DNA of 64,000 nucleotides from Saccharopolyspora rhizosphaerae (GTDB lineage: Bacteria; Actinomycetota; Actinomycetes; Mycobacteriales; Pseudonocardiaceae), in the NCBI RefSeq assembly GCF_003931915.1, contig NZ_RSAA01000007.1:372001-436000 (forward strand), read 5' to 3'. The translations under genes and the position numbers were made by a program. The notes beneath the pieces are model-generated. The model made no database searches. It saw only the letters and a list, made by a program, of their open reading frames with translations, and was not told the DNA's origin. The first letter of the stretch is position 1. Every line of letters begins with the position of its first letter. Shown here piece by piece: positions 36,035 through 45,308 of the stretch.

Positions 36035-36265
36035 ATGCAGACGAGCTGCCCCCGCTGCGACGAACAGGACATCCGCAGCGTGACCACCTCGCCGGTGCCC
36101 GACGCCTGGGAGGTGCTGCAGTGCCCGCGCTGCCTGTACATGTGGCGCACCACCGAGCCGGCCCGGCGCACCACCCGGGAGCACTACCCCGAGCAGTTCC
36201 GCCTGACGCCGGAGGCCATCGCCAACGCCTCCGAGGTTCCCGCGATCCCACCGCTGCGGGGCTAG
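36035..36265 (+). CDS. vdcD: VdcD-like small zinc-ribbon protein
   Basis: A 76-aa protein with two CxxC pairs (SCPRCDE near 4-10 and CPRCLYMW near 30) forming a zinc ribbon. Proteins of this size and pattern are the third member of vdcBCD / hydroxyarylic acid decarboxylase operons; their role in the complex is poorly defined. It starts 26 bp after vdcC behind GGAGAGGAAA. The stop overlaps, on the other strand, the end of the isomerase pseudogene reading. Confidence 0.88.
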   Translation: MQTSCPRCDEQDIRSVTTSPVPDAWEVLQCPRCLYMWRTTEPARRTTREHYPEQFRLTPEAIANASEVPAIPPLRG

Positions 36266-36921
36266 CTGTTCCGAGCCTGAGGACTGCTCCGTGCACAGGC
36301 GGAGCAGTTCCTCAGCCGGCCCCTGGCAGCGAGTGCCGGCACGCCGTCGCCGATCGGTTCGGCGACGGCGTCGGAGCGGCCTGCGAGGGCCATCAGGAGC
36401 GCTTCGGCGGGGCCTCGCACCGAGGGCCCTCGCCGTGGCTCCAGTCCAGGTCGCTGGCCTCCACCCGGAGTCCGGCCGCGCGCTTCCCCGCCCCGACCGG
36501 CGGAGCTTTCAGCGCCAGGTCGAGGACCACGCGGAGACGCTCCGGTGGGACCTCGCGCGGATGACCGAGCGGTCGGCGGATGTCCTGGTGGTGGATCAGC
36601 GCGTCGACCAGCGGGATCACCCCGCCGAAGATCGTGATCGGACCGCTGGGCTCGAGGTGGCTGCGCAGCCGGTCGAGCAGCTCCGCGGTGCTGCGGTCAC
36701 GCGCCTCCCCCACGCCGAGGGCGTTGATGGCTCCCGGCCTGAACCCCGCTCGCACCGCGCTTGAGCACGCCGGCCCACGTCATGCCGTCGTAGCTGGTCA
36801 TGTGCGCGACCACGTCGCGGACCCGCGAACCCGCGCACAGGCTCGGCGCCCCCCACTGCTCGGGGGTGAGCGTGGCGAGGTGCTCGGCGAGGTCGGCGCG
36901 CTCGGCGACGGCCATGCCCAT
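36262..36921 (-). pseudogene. Mycothiol-dependent maleylpyruvate isomerase family, two frameshifts
   Basis: Three consecutive frames together read as one DinB-like/MDMPI protein. Part 1 from ATG 36921: MAVAERADLAEHLATLTPEQW ... VVAHMTSYDGMTWAGVLKRG. Part 2 (about 36750-36430): RAGFRPGAINALGVGEARDRS ... GGVIPLVDALIHHQDIRRPLG ... DLDWSHGEGP. Part 3 (about 36420-36300): GPAEALLMALAGRSDAVAE. The frame changes near 36755 and again near 36425. Either it is a decayed gene or the assembly has two errors; the clean frames of neighbours favour decay. Intact members use mycothiol in aromatic (gentisate) catabolism or are of unknown function. Confidence 0.75.
36278..36314 (+). terminator. Terminator after vdcBCD
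   Basis: Stem TGAGGA+CTGCTCCG / CGGAGCAG+TCCTCA with one bulged T and an 8-nt loop, 12 bp after the vdcD stop. Confidence 0.75.
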
Positions 36922-37454
36922 GACGGGCGCAGCGCCGGATACGGCATCCCTCCACTGGGCGGTCACGGCCTGGGCAGGCAACCTCGTCGTCTCGACCCAT
37001 CGCGTCCTCCCGCCCCTGCGCCGAGCCTCCGCGTCAGCCCTGCTCCGGCGCGGAGGAGGAGGGGCCCGGGCGACTCCACGGTGGACCGGACCCCTGACAG
37101 CCTCGAACTCCCCTGCGCTCAGGACCTTTTCCGCAGCTGCGTCACCTCGCATGAGGCGCCGTGCCGCCTCGGCATCGGCGCTCTCGACCTGCTCCCACCG
37201 TCGTGCGTGCTCCCGGAGACCGGGCGAGCGCGCCCGACTCGCGCGGCGCAGGCGCTTTCCACACCACGGTGGAGTGACGAAAGACCCGATCTGCGAATCC
37301 TTCTCGCTGGGTAGTGATTGCACCACCTCATCCAGCGACGGCCATCCGCTAGCACTGTCGAACTGCTCCGTGCACACTGGGAACACCAGTTCGACGAGCG
37401 GAAGGCGTTCGGCGACTTGCTGTTCGACAACTGCACAGTGACAAGCTCAGGCGT
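36922..37454. other. Gene-free stretch upstream of the pseudogene
   Basis: About 530 bp between the pseudogene start and the mph end, both minus strand. Open frames (for example the 5' extension of the pseudogene frame to 37386) lack recognisable content. Base composition is less codon-periodic than in flanking genes, consistent with decay. Confidence 0.45.
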
Positions 37455-38327
37455 TCACGCGAGGAGGCGCCGCTGCGCGACCTCCCAGAACTCACCTCGT
37501 CCCGACTCGACCGCGTACATGCCCAGGGACACCGAGAACCGGAACTCCGAGAGGAGCCGAACATGCGATTCGAAACCAGCTCGCACACCTCCACCGGCCT
37601 GCGCGTACCCCGCCAGCAGCCGCGTCAGGCCGCCCTCGCCGAACGCGTTGTGCACGGCCACGAAGTCCAGCGCCGGGTCGTCGACCGCCGCATCCGTCCA
37701 GTCCAGGATCCCCGTGAGCTGGCCGGATTCGTCCACCAGCGTGTGCCCGGGGTGCAGGTCCGCGTGGACCAGGCGCAGATCCGCGGGCCCTGACCACGAG
37801 TGGTCGTCGTCGATCCACGATCGCCAGCGGGCCACCTTCTCCGCGGGCACGACGAACATGCCGCGTGCCAGCCTCAGGTGGTCGTCGACCTCCTCCCGGA
37901 GGTCCCGATGACCTGAGACGGGGATGCCCAGGCGTTCGACCTCGCTGAGCTGGGTGCGGTGCCGTGCGGCGACCACCGCGCCCAGCTCGGTGAAGAACCC
38001 CTCGGTCGGCTCCCGCCACCACTGGTGCTCCAGCGTCGTCGGGTGTTCCGGCCCCAGGGGCCGTCCTTCGAGCCTGCGGTAGGCGATGAGCTCCGGGGTG
38101 CAGATCTCCCAGTCGGGCAGGGCCACGGGCAGCCGTGGCCGCAGGTGCGCCAGCAGCCGGCGCTCGCCCTCGATCAGCTCGCTGACCGCACGACGCCGTG
38201 GCACCCGCAGCACCCAGTGCGTCCCGTCCTCGTCCACGGCGTGACCGACGAGGAAGTCCCAGCCGCTCTCATCGAGCTCCAGCAGGCGGACCCGGAGACC
38301 GTGGCGGCGCGCGAGCGTGACCAGCAC
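37455..38327 (-). CDS. Macrolide 2'-phosphotransferase (Mph family)
   Basis: A 290-aa aminoglycoside-phosphotransferase-fold kinase. The Mph pattern is clear: WVLRVPRRRAVSELIEGERRLLAHLRPRLPVALPDW (39-73, in parts), catalytic loop LVHADLHPGHTLVD with D190, then GILDWTDAAVDDPALD (metal Asp) and EGGLTRLLAGYAQAGG. Mph enzymes use GTP to phosphorylate the desosamine 2'-OH of 14- to 16-membered macrolides. The start is the GTG at 38327; an in-frame TAG lies four codons upstream, so the N-terminus is about a dozen residues shorter than typical Mph. Resistance versus another substrate is unproven. Confidence 0.85.
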   Translation of the reverse strand: MLVTLARRHGLRVRLLELDESGWDFLVGHAVDEDGTHWVLRVPRRRAVSELIEGERRLLAHLRPRLPVALPDWEICTPELIAYRRLEGRPLGPEHPTTLEHQWWREPTEGFFTELGAVVAARHRTQLSEVERLGIPVSGHRDLREEVDDHLRLARGMFVVPAEKVARWRSWIDDDHSWSGPADLRLVHADLHPGHTLVDESGQLTGILDWTDAAVDDPALDFVAVHNAFGEGGLTRLLAGYAQAGGGVRAGFESHVRLLSEFRFSVSLGMYAVESGRGEFWEVAQRRLLA

Positions 38328-39060
38328 GTCCCGACGCTAGCCGACGTGTCCAGCAGTTTCCGTGCCGATCAGCCGCTCGGTTCGGTGATCCACCGAGGCG
38401 CCCGCAGTGCCCGCACCCCGTAGCTCCCCGCTCTCGCGTCCGCCCCCGGCAGCACACCGGGAGCGCGGTGGTGAGCAGCTCATCACCGCTGAGCCGAACG
38501 CCTCGAACTCGACGTCGAGGTGGCCAGAACCGGAACGGGTTGCCGCTCCTCTCGGTCAGGCTGCTCGTTGCCGGAATCCCGTTCCGAAGCCAAGGCGGCC
38601 GACCCGTTGTCGGAGGCCCTCGCCACTTCGGTGAGCCGTTCGGTGATCGACATCCGTGTAGGGAAGAGGGAGAGCTGGGGAAGGATGTGATCGCGTTGCG
38701 CATGACGCCGTTCCGGACACCGGTGAGAGGGGAGTCCGTCACGACACCTGGCTGGAGCTCGTCCCCATCGGGAGCGTTCGTCGTGATCGAGCTGGTCAAC
38801 GGCAGTGTGGGCAGCTCGGTCGTGCACCCGCCGAGGACACCCGAACCCGTCGCCCTCACGCCCGCGTCCTCGGAACGGGGTGGTTCGGGCGGCGTTCGTG
38901 GCATCGGGTTGATCGCGCTGCACGCCCTCCCCGCGCTCACCACGAGTTCGGCTCAGACGGCCCGCACCACCGGCGAGCGCGCACACCGCGACCGCTCGCG
39001 CTGCTCAGCGCACGACCAGGCGCACCGGGTCTCGGTGGATCAACGCGCTGCGGCGTCGTC
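38328..39060. other. Gene-free stretch between divergent mph and LuxR genes
   Basis: About 730 bp. A possible ORF on the plus strand from GTG 38687 (GGGGAAGGAT upstream) to 39136 encodes about 149 residues that turn arginine/serine-rich and overlap the LuxR start; I do not accept it as a gene. The string TTCGGTGATC occurs twice (38381-38390 and 38639-38648), the first inside a CTCGGT...ACCGAG repeat. Confidence 0.4.
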
Positions 39061-41943
39061 GTGGCAGGCCGCCCGGACAGGCCTGTGGTCGGCGGCGAGG
39101 GGCAGTTGTCCGGGGAATCGGGCGGGAACGCGTTGAGGGGCTCGGAACTCGTCGGGCGGGATGCGGAGCTGGCGCAGCTGCTCGGTCTGGTCGGCAGGGT
39201 CGCAGGCGGTCGCGGCACGGTGCTCCGGATCGAAGGAGAGCCCGGCATCGGCAAGACCACGCTGGTGTGCGCTCTGCTCACCGAAGCGGACCGGCTCGGC
39301 TGCGCGGTGCACCACGCCACGGCCGACCCGCTCTCGCAGCAAGTCCCCCTCCGCGTGCTGCTGGACTGCATCGCGGTCCACCCGGCCCCGGGCGGTGCGG
39401 GGGTCCACGAGCGGGTGCGCGCTGCCCGGGACGACGACCAGGTGCCCGCCGCAGCCGAGCAGCTCCTCGCGCTCATCGAGGACCTCTGCGCCACACGTCC
39501 TGTCGTGCTGACCGTGGACGACGTGCAGTGGGCCGACGAGACCAGCCTGCTGGTGTGGAACCGGTTGAGCCGCATGACCGAGCGGTTACCGCTGCTGCTG
39601 GTGGCGGCGGGCCCGTCGGACGGCCGCACCGAGCTGGGTGTGGTGCACGATGAAGACCGCAAGGTGCGGATCGTGGTGCCCCCGCTGGACGAGTCCGCGA
39701 CCGCCGACCTGGCCGCACACCTCATCGGCACAGCCGAGATCGGCCCTTCGCTGCTGGCGGTGCTCACCCGTGCCGCCGGCAACCCGCGCTACGTGCGGGA
39801 GGTGGTGCTGGCGCTGAGCCGTGAGCACCACCTCGAGGGCGCTGCCGCCCGAGCCGAGCTCGCTGGCTCGGACCTGACCTGTGGGACGCTGCCGCGCCCG
39901 GTGGCCGAGGCCCTCACCTCCCGGCTGGACTTCGTCGGCAGCGACACCCTCGGCTTGCTGCGGACGGCTTCCCTGTTCGGTGCGACGTTCTCGGTGACCG
40001 ATCTGCGGACCGTGTCCGAACGCCCGGTGCCGGTGCTCGTCGGGTGCGTGGAGGAGGCCTTGGCGTCCGGTCTGCTCGTGGAGTCGGGATCGCGCTTGGC
40101 CTTCCAGCACGAGCTGATCCGCCAGGCCCTGCACGTGACCACGCCCCCTGCGCTTCGCTTGGCGCTGCACCAGCAGGCCGCTCGCGCGCTGGCGTCGTCC
40201 GGCGCTCCCGTGGAGCGCGTCGGCGAACAGCTGCTCGCTTCGGTCCCGGGGGAAGGCGCCGAGATCGATGAGTGGGGCGTGGACTGGCTGGTGGAGAACG
40301 GCCGGGCACTGGCCCACCGCGACCCGGTTCTCGCCGAGGCGTTGCTCGGCGCCGTCCCGGTGCTGTCCGCGCACGACCCGCGCCGCGATTCCCTGCGCAC
40401 CGCACGGGTTCTGGCGTTGGTCCAACTCGGACTGCACGACGAGGCTCGAGCTTCGGGTGAGCGGGCGCTGGAAGACACCCAGAACCCCTCCTGCGCGGCC
40501 GAGCTGAGCTGGTACCTGACGTGGTCGCTGGCCTCGCTGGGGCGTGACGAGCTGGCCGCGGAGGTGGCCGAGAAGTCCCTGCGGTCAGGGATCTTCGACC
40601 ACGGGTGGTCTGCTCGGACGCGTGCCGCGCTCGGCCGGGTGTTGCTCTCGCACGGTCACGTCGAGGCAGCCGAGGCGGCCGTCGAAGGCGTGGTGGCCGA
40701 AGCTCGTGGCGCCGACGACGGTGTCGCGCTCGGCCTCGCCTTGCACGTCCGCGGGACTGCGCTGGCCCGTCGGTGCGACCCGGCCGGTGCAGTGGTCTGC
40801 CACGAGCAAGCCGGGTCGGCACTGGGCGAGGCACCGGAGAACGCCGACCTGCGGCTGGCCGTGCTCGATGACCGGAGGGCGTTGCTGTTCGAACTGGGCC
40901 GTCCGGAGGAGGCCGAGGACGTGCTGCACGAGATGCTGGCGATCCTCGAGCGCTGCACCACCCCACCCCGGTTGGCCGCGGTGCGCCTTTCGGCGGCCCA
41001 CCACCACTACACGACCGGCCGCTGGCACGACGCGACCGCGGAGCTGGAGGCGGCCACCGAGCTCGCCGACCGGCTCGACGAGGCAGGGCGGCGCAGGCTG
41101 CACGGTCTTTCAGCAGTGCTGGCCGGACACCGCGGCGACCGGGCGGTGCTGTGCCGCACCCTGCGCGAAGCAGGCTGCGACGAGGCACCCACAGCTCGCT
41201 CCGCCGAGACACTGCTGGTGGCGGAAGCGATGCTCGCCGAGGACGACGAGGAACCCGAGCGCGCGGTCCGGCTGCTGTCGGAGACGTTGACCTCGGGTGA
41301 ACGGATCGGCACCCGCCACCTGTGGCTTCCGCACCTGGTGCGCCTGGCCGTCGCGACGGGTGCGACCGAGGTCGCCGGCCGGGCCGCGGACGCGTGCTCC
41401 GAGGACGCCGCGGTGGCGGCGAGCCCCGGCGTCGTCGCCGCGTCGCAGCACTGCCGAGGGCTGCTGGAGCGAGAGAGCACGACCTTGCGGGCAGCGGTGG
41501 ACTTCTACCGCACGACCGACCAAGGACCACGTTGCGCACGGGCGTGGGAGGACCTGGCGGTCGTGCTGGCCGAGCGAGGCGAGCGCGCGCAGGCGCGCGA
41601 CACCTACGCCCAGGCCACGACGATCTACCGGTCGCTCGGTGCCGCCGGAGACCTGCGGCGGGCAGACCCCCGGGTGCGCCCGCAAGGCGCACGGCCGGCC
41701 CGCAGCCGGCGACGCCGGGCCGGTAGCGGCTGGACGTCGCTCACGCCGACGGAACGGCAGATCGCCCGGCTGGTGGCCGACGGCCTCGCGAACCCGGACA
41801 TCGCGGAGGCGTTGGTCTCCTCCCGCCGCACGGTCGAGGTCCACGTCTCGCACATCTTGGCCAAGCTCGGAGCCCGGTCCCGGGTGGAGATCGCGGTCGA
41901 GGCGACCCGGCACGACCTGCGGGACGGCTCCCGGTCCGCGTGA
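39061..41943 (+). CDS. LuxR-family large ATP-binding (LAL) transcriptional regulator
   Basis: Up to 960 aa. An N-terminal AAA/NACHT-like ATPase has Walker A (EGEPGIGKTTL, about 58-68) and Walker B (PVVLTVDDVQWADE, about 148-161); a long helical, TPR-like middle follows; the C-terminal LuxR HTH occupies the last 65 residues (LTPTERQIARLVADGLANPDIAEAL, SRRTVEVHVSHILAKLGARSR). LAL proteins are often pathway activators for secondary metabolism or sugar use. The exact start is unclear: TTG 39106 (GAGGGGCAG just upstream) or TTG 39133 would begin nearer the conserved ELVGRDAEL. Confidence 0.88.
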   Translation: MAGRPDRPVVGGEGQLSGESGGNALRGSELVGRDAELAQLLGLVGRVAGGRGTVLRIEGEPGIGKTTLVCALLTEADRLGCAVHHATADPLSQQVPLRVLLDCIAVHPAPGGAGVHERVRAARDDDQVPAAAEQLLALIEDLCATRPVVLTVDDVQWADETSLLVWNRLSRMTERLPLLLVAAGPSDGRTELGVVHDEDRKVRIVVPPLDESATADLAAHLIGTAEIGPSLLAVLTRAAGNPRYVREVVLALSREHHLEGAAARAELAGSDLTCGTLPRPVAEALTSRLDFVGSDTLGLLRTASLFGATFSVTDLRTVSERPVPVLVGCVEEALASGLLVESGSRLAFQHELIRQALHVTTPPALRLALHQQAARALASSGAPVERVGEQLLASVPGEGAEIDEWGVDWLVENGRALAHRDPVLAEALLGAVPVLSAHDPRRDSLRTARVLALVQLGLHDEARASGERALEDTQNPSCAAELSWYLTWSLASLGRDELAAEVAEKSLRSGIFDHGWSARTRAALGRVLLSHGHVEAAEAAVEGVVAEARGADDGVALGLALHVRGTALARRCDPAGAVVCHEQAGSALGEAPENADLRLAVLDDRRALLFELGRPEEAEDVLHEMLAILERCTTPPRLAAVRLSAAHHHYTTGRWHDATAELEAATELADRLDEAGRRRLHGLSAVLAGHRGDRAVLCRTLREAGCDEAPTARSAETLLVAEAMLAEDDEEPERAVRLLSETLTSGERIGTRHLWLPHLVRLAVATGATEVAGRAADACSEDAAVAASPGVVAASQHCRGLLERESTTLRAAVDFYRTTDQGPRCARAWEDLAVVLAERGERAQARDTYAQATTIYRSLGAAGDLRRADPRVRPQGARPARSRRRRAGSGWTSLTPTERQIARLVADGLANPDIAEALVSSRRTVEVHVSHILAKLGARSRVEIAVEATRHDLRDGSRSA

Positions 41944-41992
41944 CCACGGCAGCACCTCATTGTCTTGACCGTTGCGCGGTCCCTTGATCGCC

Positions 41993-42988
41993 TCAGGGGC
42001 AGCCGCACGAATTCCGGTGGACGAGGGTCGAATCCAACCGGTGCGTGCGCGGCGGCGAACCGGGGTCGGCGATCCGCCGCAGGAGCAACCGGGCCGCGGT
42101 GGTGCCGATCTGGGCGCTGGGCTGAGCTATGACGGTCAGCCGCGGCGAGAACCAGTCCGCCCACGGGAAGTCGTCGAAACCGACCAGCGCCACGTCGTCG
42201 GGAACCCGCAACCCGGCTTCGCTGATCGCTTGCATGGCACCGATGGTCATGCTGTTGTTGGCGGTGATGACCGCGGTCGGCGCCGGTCGGCGGGCCAGCA
42301 GCCCCGCCGTGGCCCGAGCCGCTCGGTCGCTGGCCGAGGCACCCTCGACCGCCAGCTCCTCGTCGAAGTCGAGCCCGTTGCGCGCCAAGCCGTCCTGGTA
42401 GCCGCGCAGCCGCTCCTCCGTGGTGGTCAGCCCGCCGAGGCCGGAGACCATCGCGATGCGGTCGTGGCCCAGCTCGGCGAGGTGGTCGACCAACCGCGCG
42501 GTGGGTTCGGAGTTCTCCGGTCCGACCTGGTCGTAGCGGTCGTCACCGAGCCGGTCGGCGAGGACCACCGGGACCTGCTGGGAATCCAAGTACTTCAACG
42601 CCCGGTCCGGTTCCGCTGACGGCGCGAGGATCACCCCGTCGACCTGGCGCTCCCGCATGCTGCGCACCACGGTGAGCTCGTGCTCGGGGTCGTCGTGCGG
42701 GTCGGCCAGCAGCAGCGTGTAGCCCTGGCGAACCGCCTCGGACTCGATGCCCTGCAGCACCTGGCCGAAGTAGGGGTTGGAGATCGCCGACATGACCACG
42801 GCGATCGAGCGGGTGCCGCCGGTGGCCAGCGAGCGCGCGAGGGTGTTCGGGCTGTACCCGGTCTCGGCGATGGCGGCCTCGACGGCCTGCCGGGTCTCCT
42901 CGCGCACCGTGCGGGTGCCGTTGATGACGTGCGACACCGTCGCGGTGGACACTCCCGCGACGCGCGCGACGTCGGCCATGGTCGCCAT
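41993..42988 (-). CDS. LacI-family transcriptional repressor
   Basis: A 331-aa repressor: N-terminal HTH (MADVARVAGVSTATVSHVINGTRTV, residues 4-28, in parts) with hinge helix, and a periplasmic-binding-like sugar domain (SIAVVMSAISNPYFGQVLQGIE, VGFDDFPWADWFSP, RLLLRRI). ATG at 42988 is 10 nt after GGAGGAG; the TTG at 42994 is too close. Divergent from the sugar porter, with a perfect palindrome between, so it most likely represses the porter-kinase operon and itself until a sugar binds. Confidence 0.93.
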   Translation of the reverse strand: MATMADVARVAGVSTATVSHVINGTRTVREETRQAVEAAIAETGYSPNTLARSLATGGTRSIAVVMSAISNPYFGQVLQGIESEAVRQGYTLLLADPHDDPEHELTVVRSMRERQVDGVILAPSAEPDRALKYLDSQQVPVVLADRLGDDRYDQVGPENSEPTARLVDHLAELGHDRIAMVSGLGGLTTTEERLRGYQDGLARNGLDFDEELAVEGASASDRAARATAGLLARRPAPTAVITANNSMTIGAMQAISEAGLRVPDDVALVGFDDFPWADWFSPRLTVIAQPSAQIGTTAARLLLRRIADPGSPPRTHRLDSTLVHRNSCGCP

Positions 42989-43039
42989 CGACAAGCACTC
43001 CTCCGGGCTCGTTCGGTGATGCGAAGCATACCCGTCAAA

Positions 43040-43053
43040 CGCTTGCGCAAGCG
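43040..43053. promoter_or_regulatory. LacI-type operator
   Basis: A 14-bp perfect palindrome CGCTTGCGCAAGCG set in AAACGCTTGCGCAAGCGCTT, with the central CG and half sites typical of LacI/GalR operators. It lies 52 bp before the LacI start and 103 bp before the porter start. Confidence 0.8.
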
Positions 43054-43155
43054 CTTAACTCGGCTCTACAGTTCCGATCACTTCAACGAGGAGGTCGCGC
43101 CGCGGCGCGCACGTCGACCCGCATCGGAGCGGGTCTGGGGAGGGCAACGACAGCC

Positions 43156-44535
43156 ATGACCACGAATGCAGTTCCGAAGGCGCCCGCGCCGCCGCGTGCT
43201 CGGCGCGGTGCCGTGCTCGGAGCATCGACCATCGCCGCGCTCGGCGGCCTGCTCTTCGGCTACGACACGGGCGTGATCTCGGCGGCGCTGCTCTACATCG
43301 CGCCGGAGTTCGCCCTGTCCGACGGGATGCAGCAGTTCGTGGTCGCGTCCCTGCTGCTGGGCGCGATCGCCGGCTCGATCGGTGCCGGCCCGGTCGTCGA
43401 CCGCATCGGCCGCAAGGTCACGCTGATCGCGCTCTCCGCCGTGTTCACCGCGGGGGCGCTGCTGTCCGCGCTGGCGCCGGACACCACGACCCTGGTCGTG
43501 GCGCGCGTCCTGCTCGGCCTGGCCATCGGCGGCTCCTCGCTGGTGGTGCCGACCTACATCGCCGAGATCGCGCCGCCGACGCTGCGCGGCCGACTGGTGT
43601 CGATGAACCAGTTGATGATCACGATCGGCATCTTCGCCTCCTACCTCGTCGGCTACGCCTTCGCCGAGAGCGGCGGCTGGCGCTGGATGGTCGGGCTCGC
43701 CGTGGTGCCGTCGGTGATCATGCTCGTCGGCCTGTTCGCGCTGTCCGAGAGCCCGCGCTGGCTGCTGGCGCGCGGTCGCACCGAAGAGGCCCGGCAGGCG
43801 CTGCTGCGCTCGCACTCGCCCGAGGACGCGGAGGCCTCGCTCGCCGAGATGTCGGAGGCGATGCGCGAGGAGAACAAGTTCAGCTACCGCGACCTGCTCA
43901 GCCCCAAGCTGCGCCCCGCGGTGCTGCTCGGCTTCGCCGTGGCCGCGACGAACCAGCTCGTCGGCGTCAACGCCGTCATCTACTACGCGCCCACGATCCT
44001 CAAGCAGGCCGGGCTCGGTGATTCCGCGGCGATCCTGTCCTCGGTCGGCATCGGGGCCGCCAACATGATCTTCACGATGATCGCGCTGCTGTTCATCGAC
44101 AAGGTCGGTCGCCGCCCGCTGCTGCTCGGCGGCACCAGCGTGGTCATCCTCGTGCTGTTCGGCCTGGGCGCGCTCTACCTGCTGCCCAGCGTGCAGGGGC
44201 TGGGCCTGCTGCTGACCGCCGGTCTGATGCTCTACGAGGCGGCGTTCGCAGCCAGCCTGGGCCTGGCGATCTGGCTGATCAACAGCGAGGTGTTCCCGAC
44301 CGCCGTGCGCGGCAAGGCCGCCGGCGTCGGCACGGTGACGCACTGGGCGTTGGACTTCGTCATCTCCATCTCGGTGCTGACGCTCATCAACGCCCTGACC
44401 CCGACCGGCCTGTTCTGGATCTACGGCCTGCTCGGCGTCCTGGGACTGGTCTACCTGTGGCGGAACCTGCCGGAGACCAAGAACCGCACGCTGGAGGACA
44501 TCGAGCGCTCGCTGCGCAAGGGGAACCAGGCGTGA
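43156..44535 (+). CDS. MFS sugar porter (SP family, AraE/XylE/IolT-like)
   Basis: A 459-aa, 12-segment sugar:H+ symporter. Signatures: GGLLFGYDTGVISAALLYI, DRIGRKVTL, RVLLGLAIGGSSLVVPTYIAEIAP, LRGRLVSMNQLMI, ESPRWLLARGR, QLVGVNAVIYYAP, NSEVFPTAVRGKAAG and a C-terminal ETKNRTLEDIE. The sugar or polyol cannot be specified. Its stop overlaps the start of the kinase gene (GTGA), so they form one operon under the LacI protein. Confidence 0.94.
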   Translation: MTTNAVPKAPAPPRARRGAVLGASTIAALGGLLFGYDTGVISAALLYIAPEFALSDGMQQFVVASLLLGAIAGSIGAGPVVDRIGRKVTLIALSAVFTAGALLSALAPDTTTLVVARVLLGLAIGGSSLVVPTYIAEIAPPTLRGRLVSMNQLMITIGIFASYLVGYAFAESGGWRWMVGLAVVPSVIMLVGLFALSESPRWLLARGRTEEARQALLRSHSPEDAEASLAEMSEAMREENKFSYRDLLSPKLRPAVLLGFAVAATNQLVGVNAVIYYAPTILKQAGLGDSAAILSSVGIGAANMIFTMIALLFIDKVGRRPLLLGGTSVVILVLFGLGALYLLPSVQGLGLLLTAGLMLYEAAFAASLGLAIWLINSEVFPTAVRGKAAGVGTVTHWALDFVISISVLTLINALTPTGLFWIYGLLGVLGLVYLWRNLPETKNRTLEDIERSLRKGNQA

Positions 44536-45161
44536 CCGCCCGGCACCACGGCGGGCTGCCCGACCTCATCGACCGCGCCCGGGCGCTGGCGTCCACCGGC
44601 GAGCGCCGGATCCTCGGCATCGCCGGTGGCCCGGGCTCCGGGAAGGGCACGCTCGCCGAGAAGCTGCTCGGCGAGCTGGGTTCGGCGGCCGTCGTGGTGC
44701 CGATGGACGGGTTCCACCTCGCCGAGGAGGAGTTGCGCCGCCTCGGCCGGCGGGACCGCAAGGGCGCCCCGGACACCTTCGACGCGGCCGGCTACGTCGT
44801 GTTGCTGCGCCGCATCCGCGCGGGTGGCGAGACCGTCTACGCGCCGCGGTTCCACCGCGAGGTCGAGGAGTCCTTCGCGGGCGCGATCCCCGTCGACCCG
44901 GACGTCCCGCTGATCATCACCGAGGGCAACTACCTGCTCCTCGACGAAGGCCCGTGGGCGCAGGTCCAGCCGCTGCTCGACGAGACCTGGTTCCTCGACC
45001 ACCCCGACGAGGAGCTCGTCTCCCGGCTGGTCGAGCGCCACGTCCAGCACGGCAAGACCGCTGCGGAGGCCGAGGAGTGGGTCCGCCGCAGCGACATGCG
45101 CAACGCCGCGCGCATCACCCCCACCCGGAGCAGGGCGGACCTGGTCATCGCGGAGTCGTAG
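44532..45161 (+). CDS. P-loop kinase of the uridine kinase/PRK type (probable sugar kinase)
   Basis: A 209-aa nucleoside/nucleotide kinase-family protein. P-loop GGPGSGKGT at 32-40, VVVPMDGFHLAEEELRRLGRRDRKGAPDTFD (substrate region, in parts) and IITEGNYLLLD near 135 are typical of the FrcK / uridine-kinase-like group. GTG at 44532 overlaps the porter stop by 4 bp. Position behind a sugar porter and LacI suggests that it phosphorylates the imported sugar; a nucleoside substrate is the alternative. Confidence 0.88.
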   Translation: MTARHHGGLPDLIDRARALASTGERRILGIAGGPGSGKGTLAEKLLGELGSAAVVVPMDGFHLAEEELRRLGRRDRKGAPDTFDAAGYVVLLRRIRAGGETVYAPRFHREVEESFAGAIPVDPDVPLIITEGNYLLLDEGPWAQVQPLLDETWFLDHPDEELVSRLVERHVQHGKTAAEAEEWVRRSDMRNAARITPTRSRADLVIAES

Positions 45162-45308
45162 GTCCTGCCGCTCCCGACCGGCACCGCCGCAGACCCTGCC
45201 ACCCGCGCGGACGGCCCGGGCCGCCCGGGATCACAGATTGGCACGGCGTGCTGAGGGGTACCTGGGGTGCGGAAGCGCAACCGCACACGAGTCTGGGAGC
45301 GAACCCCC

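Noticed and set aside
38687-39136. Possible 149-aa plus-strand gene with a fair RBS
   Set aside because: No domain, the second half is arginine/serine-rich, and it overlaps the start of the LuxR-LAL gene in another frame.
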